From Cacajao melanocephalus (lineage: Eukaryota > Chordata > Mammalia > Primates > Pitheciidae), in NCBI GenBank assembly GCA_963573385.1, contig CAUYLG010026915.1:62001-126000 (forward strand): DNA of 64,000 bases. Direction: 5' to 3'. Below, in pieces: positions 28,048 to 42,860 of this stretch (the stretch's first letter is position 1; each line of letters starts with the position of its first letter). Position numbers and translations under genes: made by a program. The notes under the pieces are model-generated. The model was not told the DNA's origin, made no database searches, and was given only the letters and a program-made list of their open reading frames with translations.

Positions 28048-28407
28048 TAAGGAAACATTGCTATTTTTTTTATTAGGTTCAAAAAAGCTAATCTCCTTAA
28101 AAGTTATCTAATGTTACAATTATAGAACCGTATTCATCAGTAGAGAGTCTGGTATCAACTAGGATTCCAGCGTAAACTCCATGAAGAAACTGCTCCTGAA
28201 TGTAGGTGTTCTGTCCCTTCAAGGAAATCACCTAAACCCCAACAGAACATTTCCCAGGGAGCTGGTAATCAACACGAAAGAGACCACCCAGGTACATCTT
28301 CCTTTCTAAGAATTCGTCATGATTAGGTAGGGGTATGTTTTGCACAAAACCAGGCTCAAAGTCTGAGATATGGACAGAGCTTATGTTTTTTAAAAAAATA
28401 TGTCTCA

Positions 28408-28737
<330 letters not shown>

Positions 28738-29053
28738 TGTCTCAAGGCATTCTGCTGATAATGAAATGCATTAGGCTGACTTTTTTGTCTTCTCTATAAA
28801 TTTTCCACTTGACTAAGCGATGCTAGAAGAGGCTACTTTCTCACCCTTTCTGCAGCCTGGAGTGGGCGTGAAGGGAGCTGGGGAGACTTTTCTCTTGGTT
28901 ACCTTTCTCCCACCTAGCACGAGAGCAGGGAGGAAGGGGGTGATCAGAAAAACCCCCAGTGGTCTTGGATCTTCTAGCTGAATTTTTCTCTACTGAAAAA
29001 GCACCTCCTCTTCCCCCTTTGAATTTGTTCTCATTGCTAATCTTTTTTCTTTA

Positions 29054-29771
<718 letters not shown>

Positions 29772-30303
29772 TTATTGCTTTCCTCAGAATTGGAGACTGG
29801 GCACTGGCTACTGGGTGCTTCTAGAGTGCCAGCCACGGTTGCTGGTCTGGGCAGCGAGAAGGAGTGACCGCTGGGGGGAGGAGCGAGTTGCCTTGGTGCT
29901 ATTTAATGAGACTTCCGTTGTCCCCATCCCTCGCTGCTGGGCGTCTTCAGCTGCCAGTGTTCTGCTTGGCACTGCACCCCCTCTCTGGCCTTTGTCTCCT
30001 TTGGTCCCCACACTGGACCGTGCGTGTAGGGTCAGGGGCCACTCTTACCCACCCGCACTGATGAGCTGGGGATGCCTGTGCCGGCTCCATGATGTGTCCC
30101 TGCTGCACCCTCCTCTTCCATGTAACCAAGAGCCCGCCACCTGCCTAGGCCACCTGCGTCAGGGCTGCCCACACACCAGGGCCCCCAGGTTCACTCCTCA
30201 TTGTGTATAACTGACAAGATTACTGCCAGATTGCCACTAGCAGTGCCTTTAGAGATAGTTTCAGTTTATTTAAAAAATCACATCCCTTAGAAAAGAAGGG
30301 CAT

Positions 30304-30609
<306 letters not shown>

Positions 30610-31599
30610 CAAAAGCAAGGGAATATCTGAAAAGAACATTACCACAAAAAGTATTATGGTGTCAGAACCTGCTTTTCTTTCTGCCCTCCCTGTTCTAGAG
30701 TCAGGGGTGGCCTCCTGCCTCCTCTGACATGAATCCAGGCCTTTTGATGGGAGGAGAGTTCTGGCCTGGACTTGCTGGCTTAAGGATCACATGCATTCTC
30801 ACCTCTGTCCCCACATTCCTATCACCTGGCTCCATGGCTGGCCCCTGCCCTCTTGCAGCCTGATGTTTGGATGTTGGATACTCAAGTCTTAGGAAGAGGC
30901 CTGTCTGGCCCAAGGGGACATCTCTGAACCTGACTATGGGCCTGCTCTTCCTATCAGGTTAGTTAGATTCTTATGGCCCAGAAGGCTGTTCCTAACCCAT
31001 GGAAACCTCGTTTTTCAGTTTCTGTTCCCCGGTGATTAACAAGGCAGACTGCAACAACTAAAACGGCCACACAAAGTCACTTTAGTGATGTTCTTTAGCA
31101 GGAAACACCAGACATAGATTTTGACGACTGACATGACATAGTCAGGGCCTGTGAAAACTGCTTGTAGTCCAACAAGAAAACGAAATGGCAGCCATTCGTG
31201 GCAGCATGATACATGCAGCAGAATATTCCTGCTGTGACCATCAAGAGCCAATGCCCAGGCATCTGGCTAGGTGTCTAGGAGACACTACTGTCCTCGAAGG
31301 CCTCCGACGCTGAGAAAGCCACGTCAAAGCACACAGGACAACTCAAGTCGAATACAAAATGCGTGTCACAGAAACACACAGACACAAAAATCGAGCCAAC
31401 ACAGCACATCACATGCTCTAGCGACTCCCACGTTAGAAAACAAAGCAGAACGCAAGAACAAAACAGACCACAAAAAAAAGCCCCAAACACAACCCCTGCC
31501 TAATCCCTTCATCTCCCTGCAGCTGCCGCTCTAGTTCTCGGCTCCCCTTCAAGGCCTACACTCTGGAGAGTCGTCTCCCCCGCGGTTCCCACCTCTTCA

Positions 31600-33350
31600 C
31601 CTCGCATCAATTTCTCAGCCTCCTCTAATTGGAGTCAGACACTCTGTGCCACTGACGCGCTGCACTTGTTGAGATCAGTGGTGATCACCATGTTGTCACA
31701 TCCGTTGATCAACTCCTTAGCTCTGTGACCCGGGAGCTGCATTTCTTTCACATGGTGACCATTCCCTCCCGTCCTGAAACACTTGTTCTTGGTTTTCATG
31801 ACACCGCATGCTCCCCCATCTGTCCCGCATCTGCTGTGGGCTGCCCATTTCCTCTGTACACTCACCCTCTTCTATCCAACTGCTGTGTGTTGGCCAAGTC
31901 CTAGGCCCTGCCTCTTCTCTCCTTCCACCCTTGCCTTAGCTAATTGTTATGGGTTGAACTGTGTCCCCCAAAAAGGTATGTTGAACTCCTAATTCCTGGC
32001 ACCTCACCACGTGACTTTACTTAGGAATGGAGCTGTTGCAGATATAATTAGCTAAGATGCGGTCATACTGGAGTAGGTAGGCCCCAATCCAATGTGACTT
32101 GCATCTGTGTAAGAGGGAAATCTGGACATAGACACTGACACGGTGGTAAGACCGTCATGTGAAAAGGGAGGAAGAGATTGGAGTGATGCTGCTACAAGCC
32201 AAGGAGCACCTGGAGCCACCAGAGGCGGGAAGAGACAAGGAAGGCTCCACCCCTACAGCCTTCAGAGGGAGCGTGGCCCTGCTGACACCTTGATTTTGGA
32301 TGTCTAGCCTCTAGAATCACAAGAAAATAGAAGTGGGTTGTTTTAAGCCAGACGTTTTGTGGTACCTGTTTCAGCAGCCCTAGGAAACTGACGCAGTCAT
32401 CTTACTCCACGGATTTAAATTCCATTTGTATTTCCAGGTTTGTCTCCATCTTGGAGTTTTCCTTCTGGCTCTAGATTTACATTCTGGAATCCAGGTATTG
32501 CCTCTGGAATGTCTCATAGTCATCTCCAATTCCACATGTCTAGAAGGGAACTCTTCTCTGATCCCCCCTCTCTAAACATATGCCTTCCGCTGTCTTCATT
32601 TTATGAAATGGAATCAACACCCTCGAGTGGCTTAGCCAGAGATGTGGGGAAGATCTTTGATTCCTTGCTCTCCCTTCATCCCCATCATCTATCCACTAAC
32701 ATGGCCAGCTCCAAAGTCTCAAGTCAGCCCCTGATTCTCCACCTGCCCTGCTGCAGCAGTGGCGCTGGCCACCCCGGCGTCACCTGGAGCTTCCACTGCA
32801 GCCTCTCCACTTGCCTCTCCCTTCCTCCTGCCCACTTCCTCCATGGCAGCCACAGGGAACAGATGGCACTGTGCCTTGCTGTAAGCCTTCAGTGACTCCC
32901 CACTGGACTTGGAATAAAATCTAAACCCCTCCACGGCCATGGGGCCTCCAGGATTGGAACCCCGTCCACCTCTCCAGCCATCACTGCCAACCACTCTCTT
33001 AGCTCAATACGCTCCAGGCCCATCGGTTTCCTTTCCATTTCCAAGAGTACCTGGAGCTCCTCTGGAGCTAGAGTCTTCATGGGATGCTGTTGCTTCTGCC
33101 TTAAATGCTCTCCCTGCTAGCTGTCACATGGCTGCCTCTTTCTCATCCCTCAAATCTCAGCTCAACTGTCACGCTACAGACGGGCCTCCCTTGATCCCAG
33201 TTAGTCTTCATATACGGTGCCATAAATGCCACTTCGCAGCACTTCCTTAATAACCTGCTCACTGTCTGTCTTCCCTGACCAAGTCCGTGAGGGCAGCACA
33301 GGCATTTGGTAGCCACTCAATAAGCATTTGCTGATCAAATAAACCTTTAT
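31600..33350 (+). repeat. Long L2-clade LINE relic, split by a MaLR-type LTR
   Basis: Before the LTR, CATCCGTTGATCAACTCC and CATGACACCGCATGCTCC resemble the reverse-transcriptase region. After it come ATGTCTCATAGTCATCTCC, TCAGTGACTCCCCACTGGAC and CACTCAATAAGCATTTG, in L2 order through to the 3' end. Several frames are open for 100-150 codons by chance but none is intact. Confidence 0.6.
31945..32398 (+). mobile_element. MaLR-type LTR (MLT1-like) inside the L2 relic
   Basis: Starts TGTTATGGGTTGAACTGTGT and ends CAGCCCTAGGAAACTGACG, the typical ends of this LTR class. Only the LTR is present. Confidence 0.72.
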
Positions 33351-34098
33351 TAAATACGAGCAAGTGCCAAAATATGTGATTAAGACAAAGCTCTAAGGCA
33401 GTGCAGACAAAAAAGAGTAGAAGGGCTGAATCGTTATGAAGCAATCAAGGCTTGGACATGAGGGGCAGGTGTAGCCCAAGGAACAGCAGCAGCTGAGGCC
33501 CAGAGAGGGAGGGGCACGAGCATCCGGCTCATGCTCACCTGTGCAGGGCAGACAGCAGGAGAGCCGAGGACACCTTCTTGCAGGTGGCTCACAAAAGAAT
33601 TACGGCAAAAATGACAGAGAGGAGCAGCAGGAGGGCTGGAAGTGGCACCTGAGTCCTGCAGGGTTAGAAACTGGGACCTCAGGGATTTAGCCCAAACCTC
33701 TTATTTTATGGCCATCATCATTACTAAGCCCTCGAGGGCCCATGGCTTAGCTCTTATGTTGAAGCCTTTACCCCGCAATGTCCCACTGCAACACGCTAAA
33801 TCGTGTCCTCTCCCATCTAGGCCTCACTACAACTGCCTGCTGCTCTCTCGCCTTTGGTTTTAACCTTTTCCAATCCACTCTGAATCCCTTTCCCATCCCT
33901 AAAGGTACAAGCCTTTTCCCTGCACTCATGAGCCATATTTCAGATGCAGCCTGCCCCCCTCCCACCCCTTTCCATTCAAACAGAAACTGCCCACTGTCTC
34001 TGTGCTGGCTCTACCAGGTGACAAGCATACAAAGATCAGTGACATACTGAGACCACATTGGTCCAATAAATACTAACTGAGCACCCACTCGCCCCACA

Positions 34099-34255
34099 GA
34101 ACCACCTTAAAGAATTTCCTCATTGCTATTTTGGGACATCAAAAATACTGGAAACATATATATGAAGTGTCAGACAAAATCTGCACCTAAGAAAGAAGAC
34201 TCATTCCTTTCCAGCATTCCCAAAGCAAGCCACTAAACATTCTTGTTCTGGTGAA
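34099..34255. repeat. Local direct repeat A, copy 1
   Basis: Shares 37 identical bases (34162-34198) with 35745-35781, and diverged similarity on both sides. I do not recognise the family. Confidence 0.85.
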
Positions 34256-34718
34256 CAAGAGTCAATAATTGACATTTTTGAAACATAAATACATTTGCAT
34301 ATCTGCCCCTACTTATACCTCGTGGAGGGCGGGGTCTGCATCTCACTCGTCCTTGATCCTCAGCCTGGCACAGAGAAGCTGCTCTGTAAACAGCTGCTCA
34401 ACACCCAGCCCATGAACCCTCGAGTAAGGAAGGTACTTCCCCAGCTGGTGCCTGGGAATCTTTGGGGACTTCAGAGTATTTTTCCTGTGACCTGATCTTG
34501 CAGAGTCCTTGTCCCCCTGCTCTGCTAGTCTATAAGGCTCTGAGGTCCTAGAAGTTCAAAGCCAAGTCTAAAATCTGTTTCTTTTCATCCAGCCCGCCTG
34601 AAGCATGTTGGGTGGTTGCTAAAATGTGCTTAGTCTTCAGGGAAGCTCATTCTTACGGATGGTCATTCTGAGCCAGAATTTGTTTCAGGCTGTCCTCATT
34701 CACATATTAGAATATTCA

Positions 34719-35024
<306 letters not shown>

Positions 35025-35683
35025 TTACTAAGTGTTTCCTCTGTGCTAGGTACTGTGCTGAGTGCTAAAGATCAAAAAGTAATCCAAACCTCGCGGCTCC
35101 TCCAGGAGTTCACCATCTAGCCGAGGCAGTAGCATACGACAGCTGACATACAGTGTGTGAAGTGTGTACAGAGTACGTAAAAGAGGGGCGAATTGGAGGA
35201 GGAGAGGCAAAGCAGGATGGGCTTCCCAGGAGTCTGAGTGGAGCCTGTAAGTGGCCTGGCGGGGGTGGCCACCACACACAGGGCAGCGCAAGTCCCCCAA
35301 CCCCCATGTCTCTGCTGTATCTCTAGCGCCTAGCATGCAGCCTGAGTGTGTAGGTGCTCCATACACATTTGTAGAAGGAATGAATCTGTGCCAAGTGCAC
35401 ACCCGCAGCAGCTGCCAGTTTTCCCCGGAGCTGGCAATGCCACCTTGTCAACAACTCCTATGTAAGAGGCAGACAGCTTGGCCTTTCTGTTTCAGAGTTT
35501 AGAGGGGTTTTTGGGTTGATCATCACATTTCAGTTGCTTCCATGGGGCCTGTTTCTGTTCTCGGTTCGGTTTCGGGCAGGCAGGGCTGCTTCCTGAATGC
35601 TGTGAGTGAGCATCTCCGGGTTCTGTTACGACTGAGGTCTCATTTGCTGCTCCTCACCTTCCCTGCTACAGCACCACCCTATG

Positions 35684-35840
35684 GAACCATCTTAAAGAGT
35701 CGCCTCATGACTATTTTGGGACATCCAAAATACTTTAAACACACATGAAGTGTCAGACAAAATCTGCACCTAAGAAAGAAGGAGATGATTTTTTCCCAAC
35801 ATTCTCATAGCAAGACACTGAAAATTCTATTTTTCTATAG
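35684..35840. repeat. Local direct repeat A, copy 2
   Basis: Partner of 34099-34255, same orientation, about 1.58 kb away. The shared 37 bases are at 35745-35781. Confidence 0.85.
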
Positions 35841-36039
35841 AAAGAGAAAAAAAAACGGCTGTCATTTTGGACACCATCAATATGGAAGCTTTGATAATTT
35901 AACTCCACTCGCTTTCTGGACTGCACACACTGAAAAGCATGCCCAGGTGATGTCCAGATCAAGTGGCCCTGTAGGGCAATGGCCTCCAATGGAGGTGTGG
36001 AGGCTGCAGAAGTCAAGAGGGCCCGGCCCACACGTGGAA

Positions 36040-36195
36040 TCCCAGTGTTCATGGGATCAAATCCCAGCCCCGTCAGGTACTGGCTGTGTACCCACTCCTG
36101 GGTACTAGTATGAGGATTAGGTTAAACAGAGCATCACAGGGGGCACCTTGCATAGGCCCTGGCATAGAGTAGGCAGCCAAACAATATTAAATCAC
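36040..36195 (+). repeat. MIR-type SINE relic
   Basis: GATCAAATCCCAGCCCCG and GGCCCTGGCATAGAGTAGGC match MIR landmarks on the plus strand. Confidence 0.65.
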
Positions 36196-36238
36196 TTATC
36201 TATAATACGTCTAAGTCCACGTAGAAGCAATGAAATAA

Positions 36239-36532
<294 letters not shown>

Positions 36533-36674
36533 TTCCTTATTTTTTAAAGTCACTTTCTTTCTGATACAGAACGCTCTGCTGAAATATATTAAAGCATATG
36601 CACTACACAACTGTTTCATTTATTTACACAAAAAGGTGTAAAGATTAATATAACCAACAATGAAGTAACTATCA

Positions 36675-37086
<412 letters not shown>

Positions 37087-37499
37087 CTAACCTAGTGTCC
37101 ATTTTATTTGATCTTACAGCAGTGCTGGGTAGATGCAGTGCACTAGGCAATGAGGACTGAAAAGACAGCCCTCGGGCTGCTCCGAGTCCTAACAGTGTGC
37201 CAGGATAGAGCTCAGAGTGACGCCCAGGGAACACAGCCCGGGGAACAGGCTTAGGAGGGTGCTCCCGTGGGTCTAAGGATCCCAACAGGCAGAGTCAAGC
37301 ACTATTACTGTGTCTGCTCATAGGATCAGAGGCAACAGAGGGCACAGGATTCAGGGTACAATCCTTTGCTCACCCCAAACACTTTGGCCAAGTCTGAGAC
37401 CAGAGTCAATGTCTTGCTCATTTACACACTTCACTGATAAAATAAGAGCAGGGTTCACTGCCACTCCCAACTTGGGCAATAAATCTGCAACTCTAATTG

Positions 37500-37690
37500 G
37501 AGCGCACAGGCAGAGCTGTGCATTTCTGGAAAAATGTTACTCAATTTCTCTGAGTTTTTATTTCACCATCTATAAAATGTGATTATCAATCTCGCTTTTT
37601 CTCTTGTCTCTACAGCAGCTTATGAAGATAAATTATGGTTGGCAGAATTATAAAGCAGTTTGAACTCCTTGGAAGCAAGACACTCTATTA
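37500..37690 (+). repeat. Possible MIR-type relic
   Basis: ACTCAATTTCTCTGAGTTTT and CACCATCTATAAAATGTGAT resemble the MIR 3' half, diverged. Confidence 0.45.
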
Positions 37691-37995
37691 GTCCATGGTA
37701 TTTTATAATCACTGATATTATAAGGTGTACTTGAATTGAACTGCAGTGAAAAAGCCCGTTCCCACAAATATATGTAGATTGAAAGTAACCTCAGTATGGC
37801 TGGGGCAGAAGCAATCAAAATGTAAAATTGTATTTCAGATGAGTTGTTAAATCTTATGTTTCCACTGCAAAAATAAGGAGACTTGCATTGCTATCTTGGG
37901 CTCTGAGCCCCTTTTTGAGCCGGTGTCTGGGAGTGGGAGGTGAGGGATTATAGTGAAGCAGCACAGGACCCAAGACACAGGGGCAGAGATCTCAA

Positions 37996-38049
37996 GAGGA
38001 GGGAGGAGGAGGAGGAGGAGGAAGAGGAGGAAGAGGAAGAGGAGGAGGC
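37996..38049. repeat. (GAG)n purine-rich repeat
   Basis: Imperfect GAG/GAA trinucleotide repeat on the plus strand. It opens a chance frame with a run of 15 glutamates. Confidence 0.95.
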
Positions 38050-41000
38050 GGTGGTGGCAGCTACTTTAGAGGAATTGGAGTCAGAGGCAGGAGAGAGCTG
38101 CACAGAAGACAGAGGAAAGGCAAGGGCTGGAGGGCACCTTGGGGCAGCTGCATGGAGAGACCACAAGCCCTGTGACCACAGGCGAGCCTGCCGGGAAAAC
38201 AGGGCAGCCTCCCCACAGGATGAATGTACACCATGCCTGGGGGGGATCCGGAAAGTCCAAGTGGAGATGTAGATACCAATCGAGGTGAGCTAATCCCAGG
38301 TCAACCTGTGATTTGATTCTGAAAAACACATAGCTTCCTAGGCAAAGAACAGATCGGAGAGAAATAGCTTTGTCTTTGATTAAGGTGTTAGGTAGAAAAG
38401 CAAAAGGAAAATGGGACCCAGAGATGAAGCTCTAGGAGCAAAACACTGGGGGAGGTTGACCAGGTGCCCACCCATTGTGCTGGCTTCCACGGGGCCGTCC
38501 TTGGAATGGCCAAGCCAAACACCGTGGACCCCAAGGTCTCCGTGCACTCTGCGGCAGGGTGCTTTTGCCTGATTATCAGCTGAAGAAATTAGGGTGCAGA
38601 GCTGCTGCAAGAGAACAGGGCTCTGACTCCAAAAGGGGAGCTGGGGGGACAGACACCCCACTCAAACTTCCAGCTGTTTGGAGCTTGACGTAACGCATGC
38701 AGCACCATTGTTGCAGAGATGTTCTACCTGGGGGACCGCTGCTGATGTCCATAAAACTGTGTGCCGAGGAGGATCACCTCAGACCCTCGCTGTATTTTCA
38801 GCTGTCACCAACGGAAGTGCTCAAGATTTCAGAACGAACCCTCACCTCCATATGGAGGTTGACACAGTTGCAGTTCGGTCTAGATGTTGACATCATTCTC
38901 ATGCCACACTTGGACAGTATCCTAAAGGAGGCTGGCTTCCTTGATTCTACTGGCCATTCCCTGTATAATGTTAGAATCAGAGGGGCAGTTTTTTCTATTC
39001 ATATTGGCAGTGAATATCTTGGCTCTGAATATGTACTAAATACACACACACACACACGTTTTTCACGCTGATCCTTTGTTCCTAGTTCTGCTTCAACTCT
39101 GTTAAGTGTAGCACCAAAATCTAACTCACTTGCTTACATGCCAGAGGAGAAGGCTGTATCTGCAACTTAAATGAAATAATCTCTAAAGGCTTCTGGTGAT
39201 GTTGGTGTGAACTGGAAACCAGTTCTCAGATGTCCAGGGAATGCTGGCCTCTAAATCTGTGGTGATGTGCTTGTGTATGTAACCAAAGGGAAGAAAGTAC
39301 AGCCAGGGCTGCGGATCCACCTAAACGATATTGACTCGACTTGGTGAACTAAGAAAAGCAAGAAGGGAAGGGAAGAGAAGAAAAGAAAGAAAATTATGAA
39401 TTGTAACGTCAGTGAGGAATGTTCCTAGAAGAACCAGCTTGGACTCCATGATGGGTCATTTCAAAGGTACGCTTGCTGCCCTGTGATTCCTGTGACCCTC
39501 ATCCTCCTGACATGCGCTGTGCCTGCTTTACCCATCCCTGGCATAGGTGGCCCAGTATTCCCCAATCTGGTCTCTGGTGGCTTTACCATGAAGCCGAGTT
39601 GCAAGAGAAAGCCTGTTCTGGCCTCCCAGCACTCTATGGACTACAGTGTCACCAGGCCAGGCTTTATGCTTGGTGGCTTTTGCCAAAGAATGTGCTCAAC
39701 AAATGTTTGCAGAAGCATCTATCAGCCAGAGAAATGGAATCATGCGTCTCTGCAGGTGCCTACCTAGGTAATCTTTTCACTTGTATACTGCTCCAGGCTC
39801 TTTTTAAATGTTTTTATCTTTTTTTTTTTTAATTATGAAAGAGAATACATATACAAAGAAGTATACAACAAAAATGTACACCTTAGCAACTTATTGGAAA
39901 ACAAAGACCAGTGCCACTACCAGCCAGGTGAAGAAACAGCATCGTCGGCATCACAAAAGCCCTCTCGGATTTCCTCCCATCCACTGTCCCTCCTCCTCAA
40001 AGGGGCTCTGAAGGCAGCGTGTATGGGAGGTGACACTCAAGCACAGGTGTAGGTGCACATCGGTGGAGCGGCCCCCACGCCTCTGTGCTCTGCGGCTGTG
40101 CTCAGATGAGGCTCCTGACCAGGTGAGCTCAGAAGCCTGAGGCTGGGAATCCTAACACGGAGGCTGAGAAAGGAGCCAGGCCTCAGCCATTCTTTTATGA
40201 TGGTCCCTTTCATGGATCCTTTTGTTGATTGTTTTTCTTCGGATTTGTTGTTAGTCTTGACTGCAGCCGAGGGTTGAAACTGGGCATTTAGAGCTTTGTT
40301 GGGAAGCCTGCTGACTCTGGGAAGGCCTAACCCAAGTCCCACTGTCACCTGCTATCACTTTTCAGCTTTCCGGGGCCACCCCTCTTTTCTCTGTTCTGGC
40401 AAGGAATTTGGAATTTCAGTTCCTGTGGATCAACTGCATGTGGCATCTTCACTTTATTCAGCCTGGTGCTGTTACCCACTCACAGTGATCGTGACCTGTG
40501 AGGCTGAGGAAAAGGCTGGCCTCTTCCACACTAACCTGTTAATTCAAGGTTCACCCTCTACTCTAGATAAACGCATCCTAAGAAAGTAACATTACTTATG
40601 TGAAACTTTACTGATTGAAATGTAAAACTTCTCATCGCTTTAACATTTAGCTTTGTGGTTCATGGTGAGTACTCAGTAAGTGTTGGATGAATGAATGAAC
40701 CAACAACAGGCAGAGGAAGCATGCTGCTTTCCTTCCCAGGGTTCCCTGTGCCTGCACTGGAGAAGCCCCGAATCCTCAACTCTCAGATAAGTGACTGTGC
40801 CATAGACAGGTCATCTTCGGGGTATTTTCTTTTCTTATGGCACCATCTGATCATGTGGCTTGTGGCGCTAAGTCACAGTCAGTCTTTATGGCTGACAGTC
40901 TGCGAAACAAGACAGAAATGAAGGGGGGATACATTCAATGTCATCAACCAGAGATATACCAATTAAGAGACCAGAGGACAGAAACTTGAGCAATGAAAAG

Positions 41001-41105
41001 GAACCCACCGAGTAAAAATGCCAAACACAAGTTAGTGAATTTCCATTGCAATCTCATGGATATTCCAATAAGATAGGTATCATCTGAGGAGGTCTTGCTC
41101 CCTGC

Positions 41106-41156
41106 ATGGAGCAACATTCAGCAAAGGAGATGAGAATGTTCATTTTGTTCTCACGA
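41106..41156. repeat. Local direct repeat B, copy 1
   Basis: 51 bases matching 42224-42274 with 3 mismatches, same orientation. Confidence 0.9.
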
Positions 41157-41794
41157 ACTGGAAAACTACTGAGAAAGCAGGCCCGAAACCCACTCATACC
41201 CTACCCTTAGCAAGTGTTCAAATAAAGCCACTACTCCTGGCCAACGGAGTAGGCTCTGATCCTGTAAGTACAGGATGCAGCCTGACTCCAAGCAGAGGTG
41301 GGGAGAGTGGAGCCAGGTGGATGAGGCTGGCCTTGCTATTCAGAGATGTGCACACCATCAAAGCAGCAAAACAGGACTCATGAGGGTATGTTTTTCACCC
41401 ATTTCTAGAGCAGGAAACATCCACAGTCAATGTGGCCACGCCCATCTGCTCACAGCACGCCTGGTTAGGACCTGCTGTGGTCCAGACAGGAGCGAGCTCT
41501 CACGGTGACTGGTTGGTTGCTCCAGCAGGAGTTAGGAACAGGAAGATCTTGCCAAACAAAACGGGCATAAACTCTGGGTCTCCAGCTAAGGGCAACTTAC
41601 TCAGGGAGAACCTTCCAACACTCAACTTTTCTTAAAGGAGCTGAAAAAGAACAAACCATACCAAGCCAAAGTTTGCTTCTTGTGTTTGGGTAGCGGAAGA
41701 AATACTAAGCTGGCTCCTTACACCTCCCACTAGGGGGCGCTAAAGTGCAGGAGACAGGGGAGCCACAGGGTAAGGGAATAAACTGTTCCCTTAA

Positions 41795-42111
41795 GGCTGG
41801 TGTGGTGGCTCGCCCATGTAATACCAGCACTTTGAAAAGTCAAGGCAGGAGGATCACTTGAGGCCAGGAGTTCAAGAGTAGCCTGGGCAATATAGTAAGA
41901 CTCCATCATTATGTAAAAAAAAAAAAAAAAAAAAAAGCCTGGTGTGGTGGCGCACACCTGTAGTCCCAGGTACTCAGGAGGTTGAGTAAAAGGACGGCAT
42001 AAGCCTGGGAAGACTGCAGTGAGCTGTGATCATGCCTCTGCACTCCTGCCTGGGTGACAGAGTAAGACCTTGTCTTAAAAAAAAAAAAGAAAGAAAGAAA
42101 AGAAAAGAAAG
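41795..42111 (+). mobile_element. Alu SINE (old, J-like)
   Basis: Plus-orientation Alu with a 22-nt A-run linker between monomers and an AAAG-type tail at 42085-42111. Confidence 0.93.
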
Positions 42112-42223
42112 ATGTTCAGATGAGGATACCACTGCTCCATCTTCTCATAAACTGGTTTTCTTATCCTAACAATGGGGCCTCTTTGTAATCCAAGAGCCGG
42201 GACTCTCCTACAATGCCTTTGGA

Positions 42224-42274
42224 ATGGAGTAACATTCAGCAAAAGAGATGAAAATGTTCATTTTGTTCTCACGA
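42224..42274. repeat. Local direct repeat B, copy 2
   Basis: Partner of 41106-41156, offset 1118 bp. Weaker similarity continues near 42289 against 41230. Confidence 0.9.
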
Positions 42275-42699
42275 GCCCCGAGCACTACTCCAGCCAACTG
42301 AGCTAACCAGCCTGTGGAATCAGGGAGCTGTCACACACCAGCTGGGGCTTCAGGTGGAGAAGGGAAGAAAGGAAGGCAGGAGGAAGGGAGGGAGGGATTC
42401 TTGAGGCAAGCCGGAGAAGAAAGAGTGAGGGGCAGTGAGGCAGCACCCAAGACTCCTGGCGGTCAGGACTCTGTCCCCGGGCATGCCCAGGCTTCCCCTC
42501 TGCACCTCTGTCAGCGACCCTGTGGAAAGTGCATCTCCCCTGGCTCTCATGGGAAGCCTTTGAGGCTTTCTACGCAAACCTTACCTGCTCTAGCGCTCCC
42601 TGCTGACTGAAACTCTCCTGTGTTCTATTCTTACAAAGCTAATTACGGATCTACTGCCAGTTCAGCTCTTTCACTCATCCTTGCACCAATAGTTTGTTG

Positions 42700-42860
42700 T
42701 TTTTTAATGAGAATCATCTATTATCAGCTCCTAGACTGGAAGCATCCTGAGGCCATGGCCAGTGCATGATTGACCTCTGTATACCTCACAGCACCCAGCA
42801 TAGAGCCTTGTCTACCGGGGTAAGAGGGTAGGTGTCTGCAGATATTGAGTGTCATTTTTC
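42700..42860 (+). repeat. L2 3'-end relic
   Basis: TCCTAGACTGGAAGCATCC and CACAGCACCCAGCATAGAG follow the L2 3' end on the plus strand. Confidence 0.55.

Noticed and set aside
31290..31510. Possible nuclear mitochondrial insert because of A/C skew
   Set aside because: T is far too low for mitochondrial DNA and I recognise no mitochondrial gene in it.
32440..32895. 151-codon plus-strand frame
   Set aside because: Lies within an L2 relic, whose pyrimidine-rich sequence leaves frames open by chance.
37940..38272. 110-codon plus-strand frame with a long glutamate run
   Set aside because: It is the translation of an imperfect (GAG)n repeat. There are no domain, splice or conservation clues, and it is antisense to HIPK2.
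38697..39071. 124-codon plus-strand frame
   Set aside because: No domain recognised and no gene structure; it ends in a (CA)n repeat. Probably chance.
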